A stretch of 64,000 bases of DNA from Plantago major (Eukaryota > Streptophyta > Magnoliopsida > Lamiales > Plantaginaceae). A model generated the notes under the pieces. The model made no database searches. It saw nothing but the letters and a program-made list of their open reading frames with translations, and was not told the DNA's origin. Positions within the stretch are counted from its first letter, which is position 1. Each line of letters opens with the position of its first letter. The stretch covers positions 65,707,187 to 65,771,186 of the forward strand of contig CM048839.1 in assembly GCA_026545765.1 (NCBI GenBank), read 5' to 3'. Shown piece by piece: positions 47,301 through 62,300 of the stretch. Both the position numbers and the translations under genes were made by a program.

Positions 47301-50300
47301 TGTAATTATCCCACTCCTTTATTGTGTTGTTTAACTCTCGAGTAGAATTTTACATTTGTTGTTTATCCCACTCCTTATGTGTATGGTTTAACACACAAGT
47401 AGAGTTCTTCGTTTGTTATACTCTCTTACTCTTCTATCATGATTTAAATCTCGAATGGACTTCTTCGTTTGACATTATCCCACTCCTTTAGTGTGTTGTT
47501 TAACTCTCAAGTAGAGTTATTCGTTTGTTGTTCATCACTCTCCAAAGTGTGTTGTTTATATCGCTCAAATAGAGTTGTTCGTTTGTTGTTTATTCAATTC
47601 CTTTTGTATTTTGTTTAACCCTCAAAGAGTTTTTTCGTTATTATATCACCCCTCCGTGTTGTTTAAATCTCAGTTGTCTTCTCCGCTTGTAATTATCCAC
47701 TCCTTTATTGTGTTGTTTAACTCTAGTAGAATTTTACATTTGTTGTTTATCCCACTCCTTATGTGTGTGGTTTAACGCACAAGTAGTTCTTCGCTTGTTA
47801 TACTCTTACTCTTCTATGCAGTATTTAAATCTGAATAGACTTCTTGTTTGACATTATGCCACTCCTTTAGTGTGTTCTTTAACTCTCAAGTAGAGTTATT
47901 CGTTTGTTGTTCATCCCTCTCCAAAGTGTTGTTTATATCAATTAAATAGAGTTGTTCCTTTTATTGTTTATTCAATTCCTTTTGTATTTTGTTTAACCCT
48001 CAAAGAGTTTTTTCGTTATTATATCACCCCTCTGGTGTGTTGTTTAAATCTCAGATTGACTTCCCCGTTTGTAATTATCCCACTCCTTTATTGTGTTGTT
48101 TAACTGTCGAGTAGAATTTTACATTTATTGTTTAACCCACTCATTGTGTTTGTGGTTTAACACTCATGTAGAGTTCTTCGTTTGTTATACTCTTACTCCT
48201 TCTGTGCATTGTTTAAATCTCGAATAGACTTCTTCGTTTGACATTATCACACTCCTTTAGTGTTGTTTAACTCCCAGTAGAGTTATTCGTTTGTTGTTCA
48301 TCCCTCTCCAAAGTGTCTTGTTTTTATCTCTCAAGTATAGTTTTTGGTTTGTTGTTTATTCAACTCCTTTTGTGTTTTGTTTAACTCTCAAGTAGAGTTC
48401 TTCGTTCATTATTTTATTACTCCTCTTGTGTGTTGTTTAAATCTCAAAATTGACTTCTCCGTTTGTAATTATCACACTTCTTTATTGTTTTGTTTAACTC
48501 TAGACTAGAATTTTACATTTGTTGTTTACCCACTCATTATGTGTGTGGTTTAACACTCAAGTAGAGTTCTTCGTTTGTTATACTCTTACTTCTTCTGTGC
48601 ATTGTTTAAATCTCGAATAGACTTCTTCGTTTGACATTATCCCACTCCTATAGTGTGTTGTTTAACTCTCAAGTACAGTTATTCGTTTGTTGTTCATCCA
48701 TCTCGAATGTGTCGTTTTTATATCGTTCAAATAGAGTTGTTCGTTTGTTGTTTATTCAATTCCTTCTGTGTTTTATTTAACTCTCAAGTAGAGTTTTTCG
48801 TTCGTTATTTTATCACCCCTCAGGTGCGTTGTTTAAATCTCAAATTGTGTTCTCCGTTTGTAATCATCCCACTCCTTTATTGTGTTGTTTAACACTCGAG
48901 TAGAATTTTACATTTGTTGTTTATCCCACTCCTTATGTGTGTGGTTTAACACTCAAGTAGAGTTCTTCGTTTGTTATACTCTTACTCTTCTATGCATTAT
49001 TTAAATCTCGAATAGACTTCTTCGTTAGACATTATCCCACTCCTTTAGTGTGTTGTTTAACTGTCAAGTAGAGTTATTCGTTTGTTGTTGATCCCTCTCC
49101 AAAGTGTGTTGTTTATATCGCTCAAATAGAGTTGTTCGGTTTTTTTATTTATTCAATTCATTTTGTATTTTGTTTAACCCTCAAAGAGAGTTTTTCGTTC
49201 GTTATTGTATCACCCCTCTAGTGTGTTGTTTAAATCTCATATTGACTTCTCCGTTTGTAATTATCCCACTCCTTTATTGTGTTGTTTAACTCTCGAGTAG
49301 AATTTTACATTTGTTGTTTAACCCACTCATTATGTGTGTGGTTTAACACTCAAGTAGAGTTCTTCGTTTGTTATACTCTTACTCCTTATGTGCATTGTTT
49401 AAATCTCGAATAGACTTCTTCGTTTGACATTATCCCACTCCTTTAGTGTGTTGTTTAACTCTCAAGTAGAGTTATTCGTTTGTTGTTTATCCCTCTCCAA
49501 AGTGTCGTGTTTATATCGCTCAAATAGAGTTGTTCGGTTTTTTTATTTATTCAATTCATTTTGTATTTTGTTTAACCCTCAAAGAGAGTTTTTCGTTCGT
49601 TATTGTATCACCCCTCTAGTGTGTTGTTTAAATCTCATATTGACTTCTCCGTTTGTAATTATCCCACTCCTTTATTGTGTTGTTTAACTCTCGAGTAGAA
49701 TTTTACATTTGTTGTTTAACCCACTCATTATGTGTGTGGTTTAACACTCAAGTAGAGTTCTTCGTTTGTTATACTCTTACTCCTTATGTGCATTGTTTAA
49801 ATCTCGAATAGACTTCTTCGTTTGACATTATCCCACTCCTTTAGTGTGTTGTTTAACTCTCAAGTAGAGTTATTCGTTTGTTGTTCATCCCTCTCCAAAG
49901 TGTGTTGTTTATATCGCTTAAATAGAGTTGTTCCTTTTGTTGTTTATTCAATTCCTTTTGTATTTTGTTTAACCCTCAAAGAGAGTTTTTCGTTCGTTAT
50001 TATATCACCCCTCTGGTGTTGTTTAAATCTCAGATTGTCTTCTCCGTTTGTAATTATCCCACTCCTTTATTGTGTTGTTTAACTCTCGAGTAGAATTTTA
50101 CATTTGTTGTTTATCCCACTCCTTATGTGTGTGGTTTAACACACAAGTAGAGTTCTTCGTTTGTTATACTCTTACTCTTCTATGCAGTATTTAAATCTCG
50201 AATAGACTTCTTCGTTTGACATTATCCCACTCCTTTAGTGTGTTGTTTAACTCTCAAGTAGAGTTATTCGTTTGTTGTTCATCCCTCTCCAAAGTGTGTT

Positions 50301-53300
50301 GTTTATATCGCTTAAATAGAGTTGTTCCTTTTATTGTTTATTCAATTCCTTTTGTATTTTGTTTAACCCTCAAAGAGAGTTTTTCGTTCGTTATTATATC
50401 ACCCCTCTGGTGTGTTGTTTAAATCTCAGATTGACTTCCCCGTTTGTAATTATCCCACTCCTTTATTGTGTTGTTTAACTGTCGAGTAGAATTTTACATT
50501 TATTGTTTAACCCACTCATTGTGTTTGTGGTTTAACACTCATGTAGAGTTCTTCGTTTGTTATACTCTTACTCCTTCTGTGCATTATTTAAATCTCGAAT
50601 AGACTTCTTCGTTTGACATTATCACACTCCTTTAGTGTGTTGTTTAACTCCCAAGTAGAGTTATTCGTTTGTTGTTCATCCCTCTCCAAAGTGTCTTGTT
50701 TTTATCTCTCAAGTATAGTTTTTGGTTTGTTGTTTATTCAACTCCTTTTGTGTTTTGTTTAACTCTCAAGTAGAGTTCTTCGTTCATTATTTTATTACTC
50801 CTCTTGTGTGTTGTTTAAATCTCAAAATTGACTTCTCCGTTTGTAATTATCACACTTCTTTATTGTTTTGTTTAACTCTAGACTAGAATTTTACATTTGT
50901 TGTTTACCCACTCATTATGTGTGTGGTTTAACACTCAAGTAGAGTTCTTCGTTTGTTATACTCTTACTTCTTCTGTGCATTGTTTAAATCTCGAATAGAC
51001 TTCTTCGTTTGACATTATCCCACTCCTATAGTGTGTTGTTTAACTCTCAAGTACAGTTATTCGTTTGTTGTTCATCCATCTCGAATGTGTCGTGTTTATA
51101 TCGTTCAAATAGAGTTGTTCGTTTGTTGTTTATTCAATTCCTTCTGTGTTTTATTTAACTCTCAAGTAGAGTTTTTCGTTCGTTATTTTATCACCCCTCA
51201 GGTGCGTTGTTTAAATCTCAAATTGTGTTCTCCGTTTGTAATCATCCCACTCCTTTATTGTGTTGTTTAACACTCGAGTAGAATTTTACATTTGTTGTTT
51301 ATCCCACTCCTTATGTGTGTGGTTTAACACTCAAGTAGAGTTCTTCGTTTGTTATACTCTTACTCTTCTATGCATTATTTAAATCTCGAATAGACTTCTT
51401 CGTTAGACATTATCCCACTCCTTTAGTGTGTTATTTAACTGTCAAGTAGAGTTATTCGTTTGTTGTTGATCCCTCTCCAAAGTGTGTTGTTTATATCGCT
51501 CAAATAGAGTTGTTCGGTTTTTTTATTTATTCAATTCATTTTGTATTTTGTTTAACCCTCAAAGAGAGTTTTTCGTTCGTTATTGTATCACCCCTCTAGT
51601 GTGTTGTTTAAATCTCATATTGACTTTTCCGTTTGTAATTATCCCACTCCTTTATTGTGTTGTTTAACTCTCGAGTAGAATTTTACATTTGTTGTTTACC
51701 CACTCATTATGTGTGTGGTTTAACACTCAAGTAGAGTTCTTCATTTGTTATACTCTTACTCCTTCTGTGCATTGTTTAAATCTCGAATAGACTTCTTCGT
51801 TTGACATTATTCCACTCCTTTAGTGTGTTGTTTAACTCTCAAGTAGAGTTATTCGTTTGTTGTTCATCCCTCTCCAAAGTGTCTTGTTTTTATCTCTCAA
51901 GTATAGTTTTTGGTTTGTTGTTTATTCAACTCCTTTTGTGTTTTGTTTAACTCTCAAGTAGAGTTCTTCGTTCATTATTTTATTACTCCTCTTGTGTGTT
52001 GTTTAAATCTCAAAATTGACTTCTCCGTTTGTAATTATCACACTTCTTTATTGTTTTGTTTAACTCTAGACTAGAATTTTACATTTGTTGTTTACCCACT
52101 CATTATGTGTGTGGTTTAACACTCAAGTAGAGTTCTTCGTTTGTTATACTCTTACTTCTTCTGTGCATTGTTTAAATCTCGAATAGACTTCTTCGTTTGA
52201 CATTATCCCACTCCTATAGTGTGTTGTTTAACTCTCAAGTAGAGTTATTCGTTTGTTGTTCATCCATCTCGAATGTGTCGTGTTTATATCGTTCAAATAG
52301 AGTTGTTCGTTTGTTGTTTATTCAATTCCTTCTGTGTTTTATTTAACTCTCAAGTAGAGTTTTTCGTTCGTTATTTTATCACCCCTCAGGTGCGTTGTTT
52401 AAATCTCAAATTGTGTTCTCCGTTTGTAATTATCCCACTCCTTTATTGTGTTGTTTAACACTCGAGTAGAATTTTACATTTGTTGTTTATCCCACTCCTT
52501 ATGTGTGTGGTTTAACACTCAAGTAGAGTTCTTCGTTTGTTATACTCTTACTCTTCTATGCATTATTTAAATCTCGAATAGACTTCTTCGTTAGACATTA
52601 TCCCACTCCTTTAGTGTGTTGTTTAACTGTCAAGTAGAGTTATTCGTTTGTTGTTGATCCCTCTCCAAAGTGTGTTGTTTATATCGCTCAAATAGAGTTG
52701 TTCGGTTTTTTTATTTATTCAATTCATTTTGTATTTTGTTTAACCCTCAAAGAGAGTTTTTCGTTCGTTATTGTATCACCCCTCTAGTGTGTTGTTTAAA
52801 TCTCATATTGACTTCTCCGTTTGTAATTATCCCACTCCTTTATTGTGTTGTTTAACTCTCGAGTAGAATTTTACATTTGTTGTTTAACCCACTCATTATG
52901 TGTGTGGTTTAACACTCAAGTAGAGTTCTTCGTTTGTTATACTCTTACTCCTTATGTGCATTGTTTAAATCTCGAATAGACTTCTTCGTTTGACATTATC
53001 CCACTCCTTTAGTGTGTTGTTTAACTCTCAAGTAGAGTTATTCGTTTGTTGTTTATCCCTCTCCAAAGTGTCGTGTTTATATCGTTCAAATAGAGTTGTT
53101 CGTTTGTTGTTTATTCAATTCCTTTTGTGTTTTGTTTAACTCTCAAGTAGAGTTTTTAGTTCGTTATTTTATCGCCCCTCAGATGCGTTGTTTAAATCTC
53201 AAATTGTCTTCTCCGTTTGTAATTATCCCACTCCTTTATTGTGTTGTTTAACTCTCGAGTAGAATTTTACATTTGTTGTTTATCCCACTCCTTATGTGTG

Positions 53301-56300
53301 TGGTTTAACACACAAGTAGAGTTCTTCGTTTGTTATACTCTTACTCTTCTATGCAGTATTTAAATCTCGAATAGACTTCTTCGTTTGACATTATCCCACT
53401 CCTTTAGTGTGTTGTTTAACTCTCAAGTAGAGTTATTCGTTTGTTGTTCATCCCTCTCCAAAGTGTGTTGTTTATATCGCTTAAATAGAGTTGTTCCTTT
53501 TGTTGTTTATTCAATTCCTTTTGTATTTTGTTTAACCCTCAAAGAGAGTTTTTCGTTCGTTATTATATCACCCCTCTGGTGTTGTTTAAATCTCAGATTG
53601 TCTTCTCCGTTTGTAATTATCCCACTCCTTTATTGTGTTGTTTAACTCTCGAGTAGAATTTTACATTTGTTGTTTATCCCACTCCTTATGTGTGTGGTTT
53701 AACACACAAGTAGAGTTCTTCGTTTGTTATACTCTTACTCTTCTATGCAGTATTTAAATCTCGAATAGACTTCTTCGTTTGACATTATCCCACTCCTTTA
53801 GTGTGTTGTTTAACTCTCAAGTAGAGTTATTCGTTTGTTGTTCATCCCTCTCCAAAGTGTGTTGTTTATATCGCTTAAATAGAGTTGTTCCTTTTATTGT
53901 TTATTCAATTCCTTTTGTATTTTGTTTAACCCTCAAAGAGAGTTTTTCGTTATTATATCACCCCTCTGGTGTGTTGTTTAAATCTCAGATTGACTTCCCC
54001 GTTTGTAATTATCCCACTCCTTTATTGTGTTGTTTAACTGTCGAGTAGAATTTTACATTTATTGTTTAACCCACTCATTGTGTTTGTGGTTTAACACTCA
54101 TGTAGAGTTCTTCGTTTGTTATACTCTTACTCCTTCTGTGCATTGTTTAAATCTCGAATAGACTTCTTCGTTTGACATTATCACACTCCTTTAGTGTGTT
54201 GTTTAACTCACAAGTAGAGTTATTCGATTGTTGTTCAAACCTCTCCAAAGTGTCTTGATTTTATCTCTCAAGTAGAGTTGTTTGTTTGTTGTTTATTCAA
54301 CTCCTTTTGTGTTTTGTTTAACTCTCAAGTAGAGTTCATCGTTCATTATTTTATTACTCCTCTTGTGTGTTGTTTAAATCTCAAATTGACTTCTCGTTTG
54401 TAATTATCACACTTCTTTATTGTTTTATTTAACTCTAGACTAGAATTTTACATTTGTTGTTTACCCACTCATTATGTGTGTGGTTTAACACTCAAGTAGA
54501 GTTCTTCATTTGTTATACTCTTACTCCTTCTGTGCATTGTTTAAATCTCGAATAGACTTCTTCGTTTGACATTATTCCACTCCTTTAGTGTGTTGTTTAA
54601 CTCTCAAGTAGAGTTATTCGTTTGTTGTTCATCCCTCTCCAAAGTGTCTTGTTTTTATCTCTCAAGTATAGTTTTTGGTTTGTTGTTTATTCAACTCCTT
54701 TTGTGTTTTGTTTAACTCTCAAGTAGAGTTCTTCGTTCATTATTTTATTACTCCTCTTGTGTGTTGTTTAAATCTCAAAATTGACTTCTCCGTTTGTAAT
54801 TATCACACTTCTTTATTGTTTTGTTTAACTCTGGACTAGAATTTTACATTTCTTGTTTACCCACTCATTATGTGTGTGGTTTAACACTCAAGTAGAGTTC
54901 TTCGTTTGTTATACTCTTACTTCTTCTGTGCATTGTTTAAATCTCGAATAGACTTCTTCGTTTGACATTATCCCACTCCTTTAGTGTGTTGTTTAACTCT
55001 CAAGTAGAGTTATTCGTTTGTTATTCATCCATCTCCAATGTGTCGTGTTTATATCGTTCAAATAGAGTTGTTCGTTTGTTGTTTATTAAATTCCTTTTGT
55101 GTTTTATTTAACTCTCAAGTAGAGTTTTTCGTTCGTTATTTTATCACCCCTCAGGTGCGTTGTTTAAATCTCAGATTGTGTTCTCCGTTTGTAATTATCC
55201 CACTCCTTTATTGTGTTGTTTAACTCTCGAGTAGAATTTTACATTTGTTGTTTATCCCACTCCTTATGTGTGTGGTTTAACACACAAGTAGAGTTCTTCG
55301 TTTGTTATACTCTTACTCTTCTATGCAGTATTTAAATCTCGAATAGACTTCTTCGTTTGACATTATCCCACTCCTTTAGTGTGTTGTTTAACTCTCAAGT
55401 AGAGTTATTCGTTTGTTGTTCATCCCTCTCCAAAGTGTGTTGTTTATATCGCTTAAATAGAGTTGTTCCTTTTGTTGTTTATTCAATTCCTTTTGTATTT
55501 TGTTTAACCCTCAAAGAGAGTTTTTCGTTCGTTATTATATCACCCCTCTGGTGTGTTGTTTAAATCTCAGATTGACTTCCCCGTTTGTAATTATCCCACT
55601 CCTTTATTGTGTTGTTTAACTGTCGAGTAGAATTTTACATTTCTTGTTTAACCCACTCATTATGTGTGTGGCTTAACACTCATGTAGAGTTCTTCGTTTG
55701 TTATACTCTTACTCCTTCTGTGCATTGTTTAAATCTCGAATAGACTTCTTCGTTTGACATTATCCCACTCCTTTAGTGTGTTGTTTAACTCCCAAGTAGA
55801 GTTATTCGTTTGTTGTTCAACCCTCTCCAAAGTGTCTTGTTTTTATCTCTCAAGTAGAGTTGTTGGTTTGTTGTTTATTCAACTCCTTTTGTGTTTTGTT
55901 TAACTCTCAAGTAGAGTTCATCGTTCATTATTTTATTACTCCTCTTGTGTGTTGTTTAAATCTCAAAATTGACTTCTCCGTTTGTAATTATCACACTTCT
56001 TTATTGTTTTATTTAACTCTAGACTAGAATTTTACATTTGTTGTTTACCCACTCATTATGTGTGTGGTTTAACACTCAAGTAGAGTTCTTCATTTGTTAT
56101 ACTCTTACTACTTCTGTGCATTGTTTAAATCTCGAGTAGACTTCTTCGTTTGACATTATTCCACTCCTTTAGTGTGTTGTTTAACTCTCAAGTAGAGTTA
56201 TTCGTTTGTTGTTCATCCCTCTCCAAAGTGTCTTGTTTTTATCTCTCAAGTATAGTTTTTGGTTTGTTGTTTATTCAACTCCTTTTGTGTTTTGTTTAAC

Positions 56301-59300
56301 TCTCAAGTAGAGTTCTTCGTTCATTATTTTATTACTCCTCTTGTGTGTTGTTTAAATCTCAAAATTGACTTCTCCGTTTGTAATTATCACACTTCTTTAT
56401 TGGTTTAGTTAACTCTAGACTAGAATTTTACATTTGTTGTTTACCCACTCATTATGTGTGTGGTTTAACACTCAAGTAGAGTTCTTCATTTGTTATACTC
56501 TTACTCCTTCTGTACATTGTTTAAATCTCGAGTAGACTTCTTCGTTTGACATTATCCCACTCCTTTAGTGTGTTGTTTAACTCCCAAGTAGAGTTATTCG
56601 TTTGTTGTTCAACCCTCTCCAAAGTGTCTTGTTTTTATCTCTCAAGTAGAGTTGTTGGTTTGTTGTTTATTCAACTCCTTTTGTGTTTTGTTTAACTCTC
56701 AAGTAGAGTTCATCGTTCATTATTTTATTACTCCTCCTGTGTGTTGTTTAAATCTCAAAATTGACTTCTCCGTTTGTAATTATCACACTTCTTTATTGTT
56801 TTATTTAACTCTAGACTAGAATTTTACATTTGTTGTTTACCCACTCATTATGTGTGTGGTTTAACACTCAAGTAGAGTTCTTCATTTGTTATACTCTTAC
56901 TACTTCTGTGCATTGTTTAAATCTCGAGTAGACTTCTTCGTTTGACATTATTCCACTCCTTTAGTGTGTTGTTTAACTCTCAAGTAGAGTTATTCGTTTG
57001 TTGTTCATCCCTCTCCAAAGTGTCTTGTTTTTATCTCTCAAGTATAGTTTTTGGTTTGTTGTTTATTCAACTCCTTTTGTGTTTTGTTTAACTCTCAAGT
57101 AGAGTTCTTCGTTCATTATTTTATTACTCCTCTTGTGTGTTGTTTAAATCTCAAAATTGACTTCTCCGTTTGTAATTATCACACTTCTTTATTGTTTTAG
57201 TTAACTCTAGACTAGAATTTTACATTTGTTGTTTACCCACTCATTATGTGTGTGGTTTAACACTCAAGTAGAGTTCTTCATTTGTTATACTCTTACTCCT
57301 TCTGTACATTGTTTAAATCTCGAGTAGACTTCTTCGTTTGACATTACTCCACTCCTTTAGTGTGTTGTTTAACTCTCAAGTAGAGTTATTCGTTTGTTGT
57401 TCATCCCTCTCCAAAGTGTGTTGTTTATATCGCTTAAATAGAGTTGTTCCTTTTGTTGTTTATTCAATTCCTTTTGTATTTTGTTTAACCCTCAAAGAGA
57501 GTTTTTCGTTCGTTATTATATCACCCCTCTGGTGTTGTTTAAATCTCAGATTGTCTTCTCCGTTTGTAATTATCCCACTCCTTTATTGTGTTGTTTAACT
57601 CTCGAGTAGAATTTTACATTTGTTGTTTATCCCACTCCTTATGTGTGTGGTTTAACACACAAGTAGAGTTCTTCGTTTGTTATACTCTTACTCTTCTATG
57701 CAGTATTTAAATCTCGAATAGACTTCTTCGTTTGACATTATCCCACTCCTTTAGTGTGTTGTTTAACTCTCAAGTAGAGTTATTCGTTTGTTGTTCATCC
57801 CTCTCCAAAGTGTGTTGTTTATATCGCTTAAATAGAGTTGTTCCTTTTATTGTTTATTCAATTCCTTTTGTATTTTGTTTAACCCTCAAAGAGAGTTTTT
57901 CGTTCGTTATTATATCACCCCTCTGGTGTGTTGTTTAAATCTCAGATTGACTTCCCCGTTTGTAATTATCCCACTCCTTTATTGTGTTGTTTAACTGTCG
58001 AGTAGAATTTTACATTTATTGTTTAACCCACTCATTGTGTTTGTGGTTTAACACTCATGTAGAGTTCTTCGTTTGTTATACTCTTACTCCTTCTGTGCAT
58101 TGTTTAAATCTCGAATAGACTTCTTCGTTTGACATTATCACACTCCTTTAGTGTGTTGTTTAACTCCCAAGTAGAGTTATTCGTTTGTTGTTCAACCCTC
58201 TCCAAAGTGTCTTGTTTTTATCTCTCAAGTAGAGTTGTTGGTTTGTTGTTTATTCAACTCCTTTTGTGTTTTGTTTAACTCTCAAGTAGAGTTCATCGTT
58301 CATTATTTTATTACTCCTCTTGTGTGTTGTTTAAATCTCAAAATTGACTTCTCCGTTTGTAATTATCACACTTCTTTATTGTTTTATTTAACTCTAGACT
58401 AGAATTTTACATTTGTTGTTTACCCACTCATTATGTGTGGTTTAACACTCAAGTAGAGTTCTTCATTTGTTATACTCTTACTACTTCTGTGCATTGTTTA
58501 AATCTCGAGTAGACTTCTTCGTTTGACATTATTCCACTCCTTTAGTGTGTTGTTTAACTCTCAAGTAGAGTTATTCGTTTGTTGTTCATCCCTCTCCAAA
58601 GTGTCTTGTTTTTATCTCTCAAGTATAGTTTTTGGTTTGTTGTTTATTCAACTCCTTTTGTGTTTTGTTTAACTCTCAAGTAGAGTTCTTCGTTCATTAT
58701 TTTATTACTCCTCTTGTGTGTTGTTTAAATCTCAAAATTGACTTCTCCGTTTGTAATTATCACACTTCTTTATTGGTTTAGTTAACTCTAGACTAGAATT
58801 TTACATTTGTTGTTTACCCACTCATTATGTGTGTGGTTTAACACTCAAGTAGAGTTCTTCATTTGTTATACTCTTACTCCTTCTGTGCATTGTTTAAATC
58901 TCGAGTAGACTTCTTCGTTTGACATTATTCCACTCCTTTAGTGTGTTGTTTAACTCTCAAGTAGAGTTATTCGTTTGTTGTTCATCCCTCTCCAAAGTGT
59001 GTTGTTTATATCGCTTAAATAGAGTTGTTCCTTTTGTTGTTTATTCAATTCCTTTTGTATTTTGTTTAACCCTCAAAGAGAGTTTTTCGTTCGTTATTAT
59101 ATCACCCCTCTGGTGTTGTTTAAATCTCAGATTGTCTTCTCCGATTGTAATTATCCACTCCTTTATTGTTGTTTAACTCTCGGTAGAATTTTACATTTGT
59201 TGTTTATCCCTCCTTATGTGTGTGGTTTAACACACAAGTAGAGTTCTTCGTTTGTTATACTCTTACTCTTCTATGCAGTATTTAAATCTCGAATAGACTT

Positions 59301-62300
59301 CTTCGTTTGACATTATCCCACTCCTTTAGTGTGTTGTTTAACTCTCAAGTAGAGTTATTCGTTTGTTGTTCATCCCTCTCCAAAGTGTGTTGTTTATATC
59401 GCTTAAATAGAGTTGTTCCTTTTATTGTTTATTCAATTCCTTTTGTATTTTGTTTAACCCTCAAAGAGAGTTTTTCGTTCGTTATTATATCACCCCTCTG
59501 GTGTGTTGTTTAAATCTCAGATTGACTTCCCCGTTTGTAATTATCCCACTCCTTTATTGTGTTGTTTAACTGTCGAGTAGAATTTTACATTTATTGTTTA
59601 ACCCACTCATTGTGTTTGTGGTTTAACACTCATGTAGAGTTCTTCGTTTGTTATACTCTTACTCCTTCTGTGCATTGTTTAAATCTCGAATAGACTTCTT
59701 CGTTTGACATTATCACACTCCTTTAGTGTGTTGTTTAACTCCCAAGTAGAGTTATTCGTTTGTTGTTCAACCCTCTCCAAAGTGTCTTGTTTTTATCTCT
59801 CAAGTAGAGTTGTTGGTTTGTTGTTTATTCAACTCCTTTTGTGTTTTGTTTAACTCTCAAGTAGAGTTCATCGTTCATTATTTTATTACTCCTCTTGTGT
59901 GTTGTTTAAATCTCAAAATTGACTTCTCCGTTTGTAATTATCACACTTCTTTATTGTTTTATTTAACTCTAGACTAGAATTTTACATTTGTTGTTTACCC
60001 ACTCATTATGTGTGTGGTTTAACACTCAAGTAGAGTTCTTCATTTGTTATACTCTTACTACTTCTGTGCATTGTTTAAATCTCGAGTAGACTTCTTCGTT
60101 TGACATTATTCCACTCCTTTAGTGTGTTGTTTAACTCTCAAGTAGAGTTATTCGTTTGTTGTTCATCCCTCTCCAAAGTGTCTTGTTTTTATCTCTCAAG
60201 TATAGTTTTTGGTTTGTTGTTTATTCAACTCCTTTTGTGTTTTGTTTAACTCTCAAGTAGAGTTCTTCGTTCATTATTTTATTACTCCTCTTGTGTGTTG
60301 TTTAAATCTCAAAATTGACTTCTCCGTTTGTAATTATCACACTTCTTTATTGGTTTAGTTAACTCTAGACTAGAATTTTACATTTGTTGTTTACCCACTC
60401 ATTATGTGTGTGGTTTAACACTCAAGTAGAGTTCTTCATTTGTTATACTCTTACTCCTTCTGTACATTGTTTAAATCTCGAGTAGACTTCTTCGTTTGAC
60501 ATTATCCCACTCCTTTAGTGTGTTGTTTAACTCCCAAGTAGAGTTATTCGTTTGTTGTTCAACCCTCTCCAAAGTGTCTTGTTTTTATCTCTCAAGTAGA
60601 GTTGTTGGTTTGTTGTTTATTCAACTCCTTTTGTGTTTTGTTTAACTCTCAAGTAGAGTTCATCGTTCATTATTTTATTACTCCTCCTGTGTGTTGTTTA
60701 AATCTCAAAATTGACTTCTCCGTTTGTAATTATCACACTTCTTTATTGTTTTATTTAACTCTAGACTAGAATTTTACATTTGTTGTTTACCCACTCATTA
60801 TGTGTGTGGTTTAACACTCAAGTAGAGTTCTTCATTTGTTATACTCTTACTACTTCTGTGCATTGTTTAAATCTCGAGTAGACTTCTTCGTTTGACATTA
60901 TTCCACTCCTTTAGTGTGTTGTTTAACTCTCAAGTAGAGTTATTCGTTTGTTGTTCATCCCTCTCCAAAGTGTCTTGTTTTTATCTCTCAAGTATAGTTT
61001 TTGGTTTGTTGTTTATTCAACTCCTTTTGTGTTTTGTTTAACTCTCAAGTAGAGTTCTTCGTTCATTATTTTATTACTCCTCTTGTGTGTTGTTTAAATC
61101 TCAAAATTGACTTCTCCGTTTGTAATTATCACACTTCTTTATTGTTTTAGTTAACTCTAGACTAGAATTTTACATTTGTTGTTTACCCACTCATTATGTG
61201 TGTGGTTTAACACTCAAGTAGAGTTCTTCATTTGTTATACTCTTACTCCTTCTGTACATTGTTTAAATCTCGAGTAGACTTCTTCGTTTGACATTACTCC
61301 ACTCCTTTAGTGTGTTGTTTAACTCTCAAGTAGAGTTATTCGTTTGTTGTTCATCCCTCTCCAAAGTGTCTTGTTTTTATCTCTCAAGTATAGTTTTTGG
61401 TTTGTTGTTTATTCAACTCCTTTTGTGTTTTGTTTAACTCTCAAGTAGAGTTCTTCGTTCATTATTTTATTACTCCTCTTGTGTGTTGTTTAAATCTCAA
61501 AATTGACTTCTCCGTTTGTAATTATCACACTTCTTTATTGTTTTGTTTAACTCTAGACTAGAATTTTACATTTCTTGTTTACCCACTCCTTATGTGTGTG
61601 GTTTAACTCTCAAGTAGAGTTCTTCGTTTGTTATACTCTTACTGCTTCTGTGCATTGTTTAAATCTCGAATAGACTTCTTCGTTTGACATTATCCCACTC
61701 CTTTAGTATGTTGTTTAACTCTCAAGTTGAGTTATTCGTTTGTTGTTCATCCCTCTCCAATGTGTCTTTTTTATATCGCTCAAATAGAGTTGTTCGGTTG
61801 TTGTTTATTGAATTCCTTTTGTGTTTTATTTAACTCTCAAGTAGAGTTTTTCGTTCGTTATTTTATCACCCCTCAGGTGCGTTGTTTAAATCTCAGATTG
61901 TGTTCTCCGTTTGTAATTATCCCACTCCTTTATTGTGTTGTTTAACTCTCGAGTAGAATTTTACATTTGTTGTTTAACCCACTCATTATGTGTGTGGTTT
62001 AACACTCATGTAGAGTTCTTCGTTTGTTATACTCTTACTCCTTCTGTGCATTGTTTAAATCTCGAATAGACTTCTTCGTTTGACATTATTCCACTCCTTT
62101 AGTGTGTTGTTTAACTCTCAAGTAGAGTTATTCGTTTGTTGTTCATCCCTCTCCAAAGTGTCTTGTTTTTATCTCTCAAGTATAGTTTTTGGTTTGCTGT
62201 TTATTCAACTCCTTTTGTGTTTTGTTTAACTCTCAAGTAGAGTTCTTCGTTCATTATTTTATTACTCCTCTTGTGTGTTGTTTAAATCTTAAAATTGACT